From: Thermogemmatispora onikobensis
Lineage (GTDB): Bacteria; Chloroflexota; Ktedonobacteria; Ktedonobacterales; Ktedonobacteraceae
NCBI RefSeq assembly: GCF_001748285.1
Contig: NZ_BDGT01000057.1
Coordinates: 1-43,187, forward strand
Length of the DNA: 43,187 bases
Direction: 5' to 3'
In this document: positions 26,870 to 34,179 of the stretch, in pieces
Numbering within the stretch: position 1 is the stretch's first letter
Layout: each line of letters opens with the position of its first letter
The notes under the pieces: generated by a model
The model's database searches: none
What the model was told of the DNA's origin: nothing
The model's input: only the letters and a program-made list of their open reading frames with translations
Position numbers and translations under genes: made by a program

Positions 26870-27760
26870 CTAGGATTCTCTGGCCACCAGCTCAGGCTCA
26901 GAGGCATTCGATGAACTCTCGACCTCACCCGCAGGGGCCGCGGCTTCACGCTCGCGCTGAGACGAGCCAGCACCAGAGGCCGAGGTCTCCACCGCCTCCG
27001 TCTGGACAGCTCCTTCTTCACCTGAAGCTGCCACGCCCTCGACAGGGGCCTCGCTATCCTTCTGCTGTGCCTCCAGCTCGCGGCGTCCTTCAATCACCGC
27101 ATCAGCAATCTTGGAGCAGAGGAGGCGGACAGCGCGAATGGCATCATCGTTAGCCGGAATCGGATAGTCAATCTCGTCGGGATCACAGTTCGTATCAGCC
27201 AGGGCCACAATGGGGATCTCCAGACGACGGGCCTCCAGGACAGCAGTATGCTCCTTGCGAGTGTCGATGATGAAGACCGCTCCGGGCAGGCGACGCATGT
27301 CCTTGATGCCTCCCAGGATACGCTCCAAGCGCTCCAAATCATCCTGCAGACGCTGGGCCTCTTTTTTGGGCAGACGCTCGAATTCGCCCCGCTCGCGCCG
27401 TGCCTCCAGCTCGCGGAGATAGCGGATGCGCCCTTGAATGGTCTGGAAATTGGTGAGCATCCCACCCAGCCAGCGCTGGTTGACATAGAACATTCCACAG
27501 CGCCTGGCTTCCTCCGCCACCGCCTCCTGAGCCTGCTTCTTCGTCCCGACGAACAACAGAGTCTCACCGCTGGCAGCCAGTTCCTTCACAAACTTGTAGG
27601 CCTCGTTGAGGCGCGCCACCGTTTGCTGAAGGTCGATGATATGGATGCCATTGCGCTCCATGAAGATGAAGGGCTTCATTTTGGGGTTCCAGCGCCGCGT
27701 CTGGTGCCCAAAATGAACGCCAGCTTCCAGAAGCTGTTTCATCGAGATAATGTTGGCCAA
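26870..27760 (-). CDS. rpsB: 30S ribosomal protein S2
   Basis: 296 residues. Core S2 is unmistakable: [92 protein letters not shown]. Start is TTG 27760, giving [13 protein letters not shown], which is where S2 proteins usually begin (MANISMKQLL-like); it has AGGGAGG at 27776-27770 with 9-base spacing, whereas ATG 27742 has no ribosome site. A C-terminal extension of about 65 residues rich in Ala, Glu and Ser (for example [18 protein letters not shown]) follows the core; such acidic tails occur in some S2 proteins. It is the first gene of the S2-EF-Ts-pyrH-frr cluster; its promoter match is about 285 bases upstream. Confidence 0.97.
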   Translation of the reverse strand: MANIISMKQLLEAGVHFGHQTRRWNPKMKPFIFMERNGIHIIDLQQTVARLNEAYKFVKELAASGETLLFVGTKKQAQEAVAEEARRCGMFYVNQRWLGGMLTNFQTIQGRIRYLRELEARRERGEFERLPKKEAQRLQDDLERLERILGGIKDMRRLPGAVFIIDTRKEHTAVLEARRLEIPIVALADTNCDPDEIDYPIPANDDAIRAVRLLCSKIADAVIEGRRELEAQQKDSEAPVEGVAASGEEGAVQTEAVETSASGAGSSQREREAAAPAGEVESSSNASEPELVARES

Positions 27761-27769
27761 AAAACAGAT

Positions 27770-27776
27770 CCTCCCT
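27770..27776 (-). promoter_or_regulatory. Shine-Dalgarno that fixes the rpsB TTG start
   Basis: AGGGAGG on the minus strand, 9 bases before TTG 27760 and 27 bases before ATG 27742. Confidence 0.75.
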
Positions 27777-28036
27777 TTTACCTCCGCTCTCCTCCTATCG
27801 GCGAAAGGGTTCCCCTTGCTCGCTCCTTGCGCTGCACAGCTTCCTGGTTGCCTGGTCTGCTGGTTCGCTCGTTCGCTCGCGCCCCTCCCCTCGCCACACC
27901 GGTGCCAGGGCTGTTCAGGGTTCGAGGTACGAGGGTATCGGGGCACCAGGGAAACGCCGATCAGAGAGCGTGTGTACTTGATGAATAAGACAACGCTACA
28001 CGTGCCTTAACCCGCAGGAACCCTCGCTCCTGCTAA
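27777..28036 (-). other. long 5' leader of rpsB
   Basis: From the predicted start near 28036 to the ribosome site is about 260 bases, without a credible frame. It contains a TTCGCTCG direct repeat on the plus strand (27864-27879). Ribosomal protein S2 is autoregulated through its leader in several bacteria; I could not draw a confident conserved structure here, so a regulatory role is inference. Confidence 0.4.
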
Positions 28037-28042
28037 CTTGCA

Positions 28043-28071
28043 AGTATAGCATAGGTTGCAGATGGACGCAA
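28043..28071 (-). promoter_or_regulatory. sigma-A-like promoter for rpsB
   Basis: Minus strand: -35 TTGCGT (28071-28066), 17-base spacer, -10 TATACT (28048-28043). A second frame, TTGCTT-16-TATGCT, overlaps it. Divergent from the regulator promoter at 28216. Confidence 0.55.
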
Positions 28072-28215
28072 GCAAGATTTCCCGGACTGTCTCCTCTCTA
28101 CCTCTCCCCTCTCTTCCCCAGACCTTCCCGCCCAACCACGCTTTTAGCCTCTGCTTCTTGGAGGCTACAGTACAGTGTAATGTGTACACATATTCGCTTA
28201 TGTGTGCTTTCCTAT

Positions 28216-28245
28216 CTGGCACACGTGCATATTTGCTTCTATACT
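28216..28245 (+). promoter_or_regulatory. sigma-A-like promoter for the response regulator at 28288
   Basis: -35 CTGGCA (28216-28221), 18-base spacer, -10 TATACT (28240-28245). Start near 28252, leader about 36 bases. Confidence 0.45.
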
Positions 28246-28287
28246 GAGAGGACTTAAGACTGTACAGGAGGCAGAAAGGGTTACACG

Positions 28288-29019
28288 ATGATTAGAGTCC
28301 TACTGGCAGATGATCATACTTTGATTCGACGTGTCGTGCGTGAGATTCTGGAGCGAGCCGGTGATATCGAAGTGGTGGCCGAGGCCTGCACTGGCCGCGA
28401 GGCCGAGGCCCAGGCCAGTGAAACCCACCCGGATGTTGCATTGATGGACCTGGACATGCCAGAATGTGATGGTTTCGAGGCAACAGAGCGGGTGCTTGTC
28501 TGCTCGCCGGAGACACGTGTGGTTATCCTGACAGCTTCGCAGCAGGAACAGCTGGCCCTGCTCGCCATCCAACGTGGAGCCATTGGCTACCTGACCAAGG
28601 ACATCGAGCCAGAGACGCTGGTGGCAGCCATCCACTCCGCCGCGCGCAATGAGATCTCAATCCCTGGCCCCCTGGCCACGCGCGTGCTGGCACACTTGCG
28701 CACATTGACTCTCAGCGGCAAGATCCGCGAAGTTCCTCCAGCTGATTTCTCCCAGGGCGCGGCCAGTCGCGCTTTCTATTATAAGGTCCAGCAGCGGCTC
28801 CACGGTTCAGCGCTGAACCTGCCCAATCTCTCGCGCCCCCTGACGGAGCGCGAAATCGAGGTTCTGGACCTGATCCGTAAAGGCCGCAAGAACCGAGAAA
28901 TTGCTCAGGAACTCAATATAGCGGAATCAACAGTACATAAGCACATTCAGAATATTTTTGAGAAGCTCCATGCTCGTAGCCGCACCGAGGCCATTTATCT
29001 ACTCAGTTCGCGTAACTGA
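28288..29019 (+). CDS. NarL/FixJ-family response regulator (canonical receiver)
   Basis: 243 residues. Receiver domain 1-120 with all switch residues: Asp8/Asp9 (LADDH), phosphoacceptor Asp54 (LMDLDMP), Thr82 (ILTAS) and Lys104 (YLTKD). Linker about 122-175, then a LuxR-type helix-turn-helix 178-240 (LTEREIEVLDLIRKGRKNRE, ELNIAESTVHKHIQNIFEKL). It should bind DNA as a dimer after phosphorylation. No histidine kinase is next to it, so it is an orphan regulator. ATG 28288 has GGG about 7 bases and AGGAGG about 17 bases upstream. A second, similar regulator is at 37038. Convergent with dxs; hairpins separate them. Confidence 0.93.
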   Translation: MIRVLLADDHTLIRRVVREILERAGDIEVVAEACTGREAEAQASETHPDVALMDLDMPECDGFEATERVLVCSPETRVVILTASQQEQLALLAIQRGAIGYLTKDIEPETLVAAIHSAARNEISIPGPLATRVLAHLRTLTLSGKIREVPPADFSQGAASRAFYYKVQQRLHGSALNLPNLSRPLTEREIEVLDLIRKGRKNREIAQELNIAESTVHKHIQNIFEKLHARSRTEAIYLLSSRN

Positions 29020-29043
29020 GGGTGGTTGCTGCCTCTCATGTCC

Positions 29044-29065
29044 AGCAAGCAGATTCCTGCTTGCT
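29044..29065 (+). terminator. perfect hairpin after the response regulator
   Basis: AGCAAGCAG (29044-29052), loop ATTC, CTGCTTGCT (29057-29065): nine base pairs, 24 bases past the stop. No T tract. Confidence 0.45.
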
Positions 29066-29096
29066 ACCATGCTGCCGCTCTCGCGTTCCTCGCTGT

Positions 29097-29131
29097 GGCT
29101 GAGGGCAGAGAAGATTCGTCTGCCCTCAGCC
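29097..29131. terminator. perfect 13-bp hairpin between convergent genes
   Basis: GGCTGAGGGCAGA (29097-29109), nine-base loop, TCTGCCCTCAGCC (29119-29131). It lies 33 bases past the dxs stop and 78 past the regulator stop and could act in both directions, but lacks T tracts on either strand. Confidence 0.45.
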
Positions 29132-29163
29132 CGGAGGTGGGGCCCGTCCCCGTCACCGTTCAC

Positions 29164-31107
29164 TCAGGCCGAGGCCGGGCTGCTGTGCGCCGTGGCGCCG
29201 AGCAGCTCGCGAACGACTTCCTTAATGTGAGCGCTGGAGAGGCCATACAACTCTTTGAGGATGGAGGGCGCTCCGTGCTCAACCAGACGATCGGGGAAGC
29301 CGATGAGTTTGACGTGGACATCGTGGCAGCTCTCGCGGGCCAGGAGTTCAAGCACAGCGCTGCCGAAGCCTCCCGCCACCATATGGTCTTCAATGGTGAC
29401 CAGGTGCCGCGTCGCACGCGCCAGGGCCAGAATGAGGTCCTCGTCTAGCGGCTTGGCCCAGCGCGCGTTGACAACTGCCACGCTCAGCCCCTCTTCTCGC
29501 AGCTCTGTGGCCGCCTGCTCGGCAAGCTCGACGGTGGTACCATAGGCGAGCAAGGTGCACTGGCAGCGCTGGGCCTCTGCCAGAGTCGCTGGCGTGAGCA
29601 GCTCGGCTTTACCGATCTCCAGGAGGCGTAGCTCTTTGTCCAGCGCTACCCCACGCGCCTTACCACGTGGATAACGCAGGCAGACCGGTCCCTCCATAGA
29701 CAGGGCGGTATAGAGCATGTGGCGCAGCTCGTTTTCATCGCGAGGAGCCATGACCTTCATATTGGGAATCATCCGCATAAAGGCGATATCAAAGAGGCCG
29801 TGCTGCGTGGGGCCGTCCTCTCCGACAATCCCGGCGCGGTCCATGGCAAAGACAACATGCAGGTTCTGCATGCAGATATCGTGGATGACCTGGTCAAAGG
29901 CCCGCTGCATGAAGGTGGAATAAATGGCAACTACCGGACGCAATCCGCCAACGGCCAGCCCTCCGGCAAAGGTTACAGCATGTTGCTCGGCAATGCCAAC
30001 GTCGAAGTAGCGCTCGGGGAAACGCTGGTGCAACTTCTTCAAGCCTGTACCTTCGGCCATCGCCGCCGTAATGCCAACAATGGCCTGGTCGCGCTCGGCC
30101 AGCTCGACCAGCGTGTTCGCAAAGACCTCGGTATAGGTCGGGGGATCATTAGGATTCTTTTTAATGACGCCGGTGCGGTAGTCGAAGGCGCCAGGCCCAT
30201 GCCACTTGGTGGCATCTTCTTCGGCAAAGGACCAACCTTTGCCCTTCTTGGTCACAACCTGAACAACGATCGGCCCTTCAATACGCTTGATATTTTCCAG
30301 GACATCGATGAGGAGAATGAGATCATGACCATCGAATGGTCCAAAGAATTTGAAGCCCAGCTCTTCGAAGATGGCTCCGCTCTTGCTGTGCAAGACAAAC
30401 TGCTTAAAGCTGGTTTCAGCGCGCGCGGCAGCCTCCAGGGCAACATCCCCCACCACGGGCAGGCGCTCGATCGAACCTTTGGTCATCTCCCGTAAGCGCT
30501 GGTAGCCCGGCGAGGTCTGCACCCGTCGCGCTTTAGCCAGGACGGCGGCTATGGCGCCCACATTATCCGAGATAGATTTCTCGTTGTCGTTGAGAACGAT
30601 AATAAGATTCTTCTTCAAGCTACCAGCGTTGTTGAGCGCTTCCAGCGCCATACCCCCAGTCAGGGCGCCGTCACCGATAACGGCCACGACCTTGAAGTCC
30701 TGGCCCTGCAGGTCACGCGCCACTGCCAGGCCCAGAGCGGCAGAGATGGAGGTGCTGGCATGGCTGGCACCGAAGACATCATAGGGACTTTCTTCGCGGC
30801 GGAGATAGCCCGACAGGCCTCCAAATTGGCGAATTGTGCGGAAGCGCTCGCGACGTCCAGTTAACAATTTATGCACATAAGCCTGATGGCCGATATCCCA
30901 GACAAGAAGATCATGGGGGGTGTTGAAGACGGTATGCAAGGCGAGTGTCAGCTCGACAACGCCCAGGTTGGGGGCAAGATGTCCCCCTCTCGTCGAGACA
31001 GTCTCGATGATTTCCTGACGAATCTCTTCGGCCAGCGTCTGCATCTCCGCCACGCTGAGCGAGCGGAGCTGAGCCGGGCTATCAATGCGATCCAGTATCC
31101 TTGCCAA
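29164..31107 (-). CDS. dxs: 1-deoxy-D-xylulose-5-phosphate synthase
   Basis: 647 residues. It condenses pyruvate and glyceraldehyde 3-phosphate to DXP, the entry to the MEP pathway, using thiamine diphosphate. RGGHLAPNLGVVELTLALH holds a conserved His; GDGALTGGMALEALNNAG is the ThDP/Mg motif, with ND a little later; DRAGIVGEDGPTQHG is the transketolase Pyr-domain motif; the C-terminal transketolase domain has TIEDHMVAGGFGSAVLELL. The start is TTG 31107 (ARILDRIDSP), with GGGAGG at 6-base spacing. It is a single gene here, separated from dxr and ispG by rpsB and other genes. Confidence 0.96.
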   Translation of the reverse strand: MARILDRIDSPAQLRSLSVAEMQTLAEEIRQEIIETVSTRGGHLAPNLGVVELTLALHTVFNTPHDLLVWDIGHQAYVHKLLTGRRERFRTIRQFGGLSGYLRREESPYDVFGASHASTSISAALGLAVARDLQGQDFKVVAVIGDGALTGGMALEALNNAGSLKKNLIIVLNDNEKSISDNVGAIAAVLAKARRVQTSPGYQRLREMTKGSIERLPVVGDVALEAAARAETSFKQFVLHSKSGAIFEELGFKFFGPFDGHDLILLIDVLENIKRIEGPIVVQVVTKKGKGWSFAEEDATKWHGPGAFDYRTGVIKKNPNDPPTYTEVFANTLVELAERDQAIVGITAAMAEGTGLKKLHQRFPERYFDVGIAEQHAVTFAGGLAVGGLRPVVAIYSTFMQRAFDQVIHDICMQNLHVVFAMDRAGIVGEDGPTQHGLFDIAFMRMIPNMKVMAPRDENELRHMLYTALSMEGPVCLRYPRGKARGVALDKELRLLEIGKAELLTPATLAEAQRCQCTLLAYGTTVELAEQAATELREEGLSVAVVNARWAKPLDEDLILALARATRHLVTIEDHMVAGGFGSAVLELLARESCHDVHVKLIGFPDRLVEHGAPSILKELYGLSSAHIKEVVRELLGATAHSSPASA

Positions 31108-31138
31108 GGCAGTCCTCCCACAGGAAAGCTTACCTCGT

Positions 31139-31168
31139 ATTATAGGGCGCTACCGACAGGGAAAGAAA
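31139..31168 (-). promoter_or_regulatory. possible dxs promoter
   Basis: Minus strand: perfect -10 TATAAT (31144-31139), 18-base spacer, weak -35 TTTCTT (31168-31163). About 30 bases before the TTG start. Confidence 0.4.
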
Positions 31169-31325
31169 GGTCGCGATGCGACAGACGAATGCACCTGAAG
31201 CCTTGACAGGACAGCTGCTCATGCAAAAGGAGAAGGAGGCAGAGAGGACGGGAAGCTTCCCGGCGGTTGCTTGTGTGCTAGAGTCGCTCACGGTAGCGAT
31301 CGGCCAGGATGGAGCCGGAAGACTC

Positions 31326-31354
31326 TTGACAGGGTTCCACTTTCTTCTTATCAT
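31326..31354 (+). promoter_or_regulatory. strong promoter for an unassigned RNA
   Basis: Perfect -35 TTGACA (31326-31331), 17-base spacer, -10 TATCAT (31349-31354): the same elements and spacing as the tRNA-Val promoter. Start expected near 31361. No protein gene follows for over 500 bases. Confidence 0.65.
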
Positions 31355-31360
31355 GGCCTT

Positions 31361-31476
31361 TCGGAAAACATTTGGGACATCCGGGTGGGTTGGAGCGTTC
31401 CCGAGAGATCAACGCTCCCCCGCAAGGGGAGGTCCGTTTACGCGCTGAAATGATGGCAGGCGTGACCCGATGGACC
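31361..31476 (+). ncRNA. candidate structured noncoding RNA, unknown family
   Basis: Downstream of a consensus promoter. Outer helix P1: CATCCGGGT (31378-31386) with ACCCGATG (31465-31472), one bulged C. Inside it: P2 GGAGCGTT/AACGCTCC (31392-31399, 31411-31418), P3 CCCC-GCAA-GGGG (31418-31429, GNRA loop), P4 ACGC/GCGT (31440-31443, 31460-31463). GGTCC (31431-31435) can also pair with GGACC (31472-31476), crossing P1. P2 and P3 share 31415-31418, so they compete. No match by eye to SRP RNA, tmRNA, RNase P RNA, 6S RNA or common riboswitches. No clear terminator: the next promoter begins at 31479. Confidence 0.35.
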
Positions 31477-31478
31477 GC

Positions 31479-31507
31479 TTGACGTTGCCTTTTCCTGCCG
31501 GTATACT
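31479..31507 (+). promoter_or_regulatory. promoter upstream of the acidic protein gene
   Basis: -35 TTGACG (31479-31484), 17-base spacer, -10 TATACT (31502-31507). Start near 31514, about 380 bases before ATG 31897. Confidence 0.6.
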
Positions 31508-31513
31508 GATCGC

Positions 31514-31896
31514 ATTGGGGTGGAGGCGGCTCTCCTGCTTCCCTTCAGCTCTTTGTCTCCCATCAACCCTGTCCGTGCGTGGGAATGTCCCCCTTCAGCT
31601 CGTGAGGAAGCCAGTCGAGCTGAGTCAAACCAGCTAAGCAGTCATGAGGCCGGCAAACATCAGGGCTGAAGTAGCCCCGCAGCACAACACGCTAACAGGA
31701 CCGAGGGAGGAAGGGGGGAGACGGTCAGCACGCCCAGTCCGGGGAGAGAGGCACCGGCAGTAGTGCCCAGGCGGCTTGCCGTCTGAAAGAACGGACATTA
31801 CGGCGCTTTTGTCGTCATCTTCTGATACTGTTTTGAGGGAAAGGAGGCGGCGCTTCTCCCCAGATTCCTGGCGGGGGTTGCTGCGCCGCAGGTCCA
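31514..31896 (+). other. long, hairpin-rich leader or separate RNA
   Basis: Noncoding. Direct repeat CCCTTCAGCTC at 31541-31551 and 31591-31601, exactly 50 bases apart; the second copy forms CAGCTCG/CGAGCTG (31596-31602, 31615-31621), and the first copy could compete for the same partner. Further stems: GGGCT/AGCCC near 31663-31677, GGCAC/GTGCC near 31750-31767, enclosed by AGACGG/CCGTCT (31719-31784). This may be a leader controlling the acidic protein or a free RNA. Confidence 0.35.
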
Positions 31897-32529
31897 ATGA
31901 CGAGGAAAGAGAGCGAAAAGGACACCGAACGTCCGCACTACTATTCTCAGTTCTGGCTCGATGTCGCCGCCGGACGCCGGGTGATCGGCAGCTCCAAGAC
32001 CACCGAGGAGAGCGAGACGGGTGAGCGGGGCGAACGCGACTCCCAGGAGTCAGGGGCTGCACGAAAGCCGGCTCGCGGCAGTCACATACCCAGTAGCGAA
32101 AGCCGCGAGCAGGAGGAGCTTCGCGCTTCTCAGGCGGAAACGCTAACAGCTCAGACCCATCAGTCCGAGGTCACGGCGCCCGCGGCTCCGCCTGCAGCGG
32201 CGTCCCCGGAGGAGACCTTCGTCCCCGAAGAGGAGATCTCAGCCGTCGAGGAGGACGAGGAGAGCGCGGAAGCCGATCATGAGGATGAGGAGCTGCTAGA
32301 GGAAGAAGAGTCTCTGGACATTTCTCCAGAGGAGGAGGAGGAATACGCGGAAGAGGAGGAGCTAGAGCCGGACTTCGAGGAAGAGGAGGAGTTTTTCGAC
32401 GAGGAAGAGGAGGAGGAGGAGGATGAAGACCTCTGGCCCGGCGGCAAAGGTAAGAAGAAGCAGCCCAAACCTGGCCGTCAGTCCAAGCCCGCCAAGCGTC
32501 CAAAACGTGAGACACGCCGCGGCTACTAG
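31897..32529 (+). CDS. acidic low-complexity protein with basic tail, unknown function
   Basis: 210 residues and no recognised domain. The N-terminal about 40 residues (RPHYYSQFWLDVAAGRRVIG) look like a short folded or binding segment; about 40-100 is polar (Ser/Glu/Gln/Ala); about 105-178 is almost entirely Glu/Asp (for example FEEEEEFFDEEEEEEEDED); about 182-210 is basic (KGKKKQPKP, KPAKRPKRETRRGY). It is predicted to be disordered, with opposite charges at the two ends of its second half. Weak ribosome site (AGG about 6 bases upstream). Reverse-strand frames here are poly-Ser shadows. Transcription likely begins at 31514 and ends at the terminator 32665-32699. A nucleic-acid, ribosome or polymerase-binding role is possible but only a guess. 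Confidence 0.65.
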   Translation: MTRKESEKDTERPHYYSQFWLDVAAGRRVIGSSKTTEESETGERGERDSQESGAARKPARGSHIPSSESREQEELRASQAETLTAQTHQSEVTAPAAPPAAASPEETFVPEEEISAVEEDEESAEADHEDEELLEEEESLDISPEEEEEYAEEEELEPDFEEEEEFFDEEEEEEEDEDLWPGGKGKKKQPKPGRQSKPAKRPKRETRRGY

Positions 32530-32664
32530 ACCGACTGCCAGGATACGCAGTACTGCATGCTGACTGGACTGGAATAGCAAGGAAGAGAAGAGGCTTTCTA
32601 AGAGCTTCCTCTCCATCTGGGTGAGCTCGCTCTTGCCACGCCAGTCCGATCCCAGCCAGGAAGA

Positions 32665-32699
32665 GCCAGGAGACAGTTTTTCTGCTCCTGGCCTTTTTT
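32665..32699 (+). terminator. intrinsic terminator after the acidic protein gene
   Basis: GCCAGGAG-A-CAG (32665-32676), loop TTTTT, CTG-CTCCTGGC (32682-32692), then C and T6 (32694-32699). Eleven pairs with one bulged A. Confidence 0.85.
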
Positions 32700-32773
32700 G
32701 TTGATGCCTCCTCTGCTTGCTTCGAGCCTCTCGGGCTTTCACTGATCCGTTCTGCGGCTATCTTCACTTCAGA

Positions 32774-34054
32774 TCAAGGGTAAATGCCGCGAATCTGAGT
32801 GGCCTCAGCCACTCGTGAAATGGCCAGCATGTTGGCCGCCAGCCGCAGATCGCAATGATATTGTTCAGCTTTCTCGACTACCGCTGCAAAGGCCCGATTC
32901 ATAATAATCTCTAACTTCTGAGTGATTTCTTCAACGCCCCAGAAAAAGCTCTGGAGGTCTTGCACCCACTCGAAGTAGCTGACCGTGACGCCGCCGGCAT
33001 TGGCAAGAATATCCGGGATGACAATGATACCCTTGCGCCCGAGAATCCTGTCCGCCTGGGGAGTCGTCGGGCCGTTGGCTGCCTCAGCTATGATGCGCGC
33101 CTGGATACGACCGGCATTGGCCTCGGTGATGACGCCCTCGGTCGCCGCCGGGATCAGGATATCACAAGGAATTTCCAAAACCTGCTGAGGGCTGATCTGC
33201 TGGGCTGCGGGGAAACCAACGACACTGCCCCGCTCCTGCTTGTGTCGAAGCACCGCAGCAGGGTCCAGCCCGGCCTCGTTGTAGATGCCACCCCGGGTAT
33301 CGCTGACCGCTACGATCTTGCAGCCCTCACGGTGGAAGAGACGAGCCGCAATAGAGCCAGCATTGCCGAATCCCTGAATGCTGACGCGCGCTCCGCGCAG
33401 GGGCATGCCAACCCGACGCGCCGCCTGGCGGGTGACAAAGAGCACCCCCATCGCCGTAGCATCGTTGCGCCCCTCGCTTCCTCCAATGGAGAGCGGCTTG
33501 CCCGTGACAACAGCAGGAATAGAGAAGCCCTCGTGCATCGAGTAGGTATCCATAATCCAGGCCATGACCTGGGGATTGGTATTGACATCGGGCGCCGGAA
33601 TATCGCTGTGAGGGCCAATGATAATCGAGATCTCGGTCGCATAGCGGCGCGTCAGCCGCTCCAGCTCGCCCGGACTCATGGTCTTCGGGTCACAGATAAC
33701 CCCCCCTTTGGCCCCCCCATAGGGGATGCCAACTACTGCACACTTCCAGGTCATCCACATGGCCAGCGCCTTGACCTCGTCCAGAGTCACATCAGGACTG
33801 TAACGAATGCCACCTTTGGCAGGCCCGCGATTCACGTTGTGCTGTACGCGATAGCCGGTAAAGGTCTTGATCCGGCCATCATCCAGGCGTACAGGAAAGT
33901 TGACTGTCAGCTCGCGCTTGGGCTTGCGCAGAATCTCTCGCATGTCCTCCGAGAGATTGAGCCGATCGGCGGCCTCTTCAAATTGCTGCACAGCCATTTC
34001 ATAGGGGTTAATACGGGTCTCGCGAGAGGACTTCACGTCGTTGTGCAGGTCCAC
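32774..34054 (-). CDS. gdhA: Glu/Leu/Phe/Val dehydrogenase, probably glutamate dehydrogenase
   Basis: 426 residues, hexameric NAD(P) glutamate dehydrogenase class. The substrate region shows GPAKGGIRY (Lys80) and KCAVVGIPYGGAKGG (Lys104 and catalytic Lys116 in GGAKGG); GPHSDIPAPDVNTNPQVM holds the catalytic Asp; the Rossmann signature is GFGNAGSIAARLF near residue 230; EAANGPTTPQAD and LANAGGVTVSYFEWVQ complete the set. Size matches the archaeal/Gram-positive small GDH. GTG 34054 is preceded by AAGGAG at good spacing. It starts 125 bases after gatB. With pruA it would link proline breakdown to 2-oxoglutarate. Leucine dehydrogenase is less likely, because that group is shorter (about 365). Confidence 0.93.
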   Translation of the reverse strand: MDLHNDVKSSRETRINPYEMAVQQFEEAADRLNLSEDMREILRKPKRELTVNFPVRLDDGRIKTFTGYRVQHNVNRGPAKGGIRYSPDVTLDEVKALAMWMTWKCAVVGIPYGGAKGGVICDPKTMSPGELERLTRRYATEISIIIGPHSDIPAPDVNTNPQVMAWIMDTYSMHEGFSIPAVVTGKPLSIGGSEGRNDATAMGVLFVTRQAARRVGMPLRGARVSIQGFGNAGSIAARLFHREGCKIVAVSDTRGGIYNEAGLDPAAVLRHKQERGSVVGFPAAQQISPQQVLEIPCDILIPAATEGVITEANAGRIQARIIAEAANGPTTPQADRILGRKGIIVIPDILANAGGVTVSYFEWVQDLQSFFWGVEEITQKLEIIMNRAFAAVVEKAEQYHCDLRLAANMLAISRVAEATQIRGIYP

Positions 34055-34179
34055 GTTCTTGCTCCTTTTTCCGTATTTTGCAGCTGATGGCAGCTGATGC
34101 AGCCAAGATCTCAGGTTTACCCCACCGGCCTCTTTTGGTCTTGCAGTCCGGTCTGACTGCCAGGGCCGGTCAAGCTCGC

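Noticed and set aside
26680-27153. 157-codon plus-strand frame over the rpsB 3' end
   Set aside because: Overlaps the S2 tail; composition is Arg/Pro/Ser-rich and it has no ribosome site.
31400-31435. Resemblance to a cobalamin riboswitch (CCCCCGCAA)
   Set aside because: The B12 box and the other conserved helices are missing; only a short GC-rich word is shared.
31176-31448. 90-codon plus-strand frame upstream of the structured RNA
   Set aside because: No ribosome site, crosses the promoter at 31326 and looks compositionally random.
32277-32468. Poly-Ser frame on the minus strand
   Set aside because: Mirror of GAG/GAA codons of the acidic protein.
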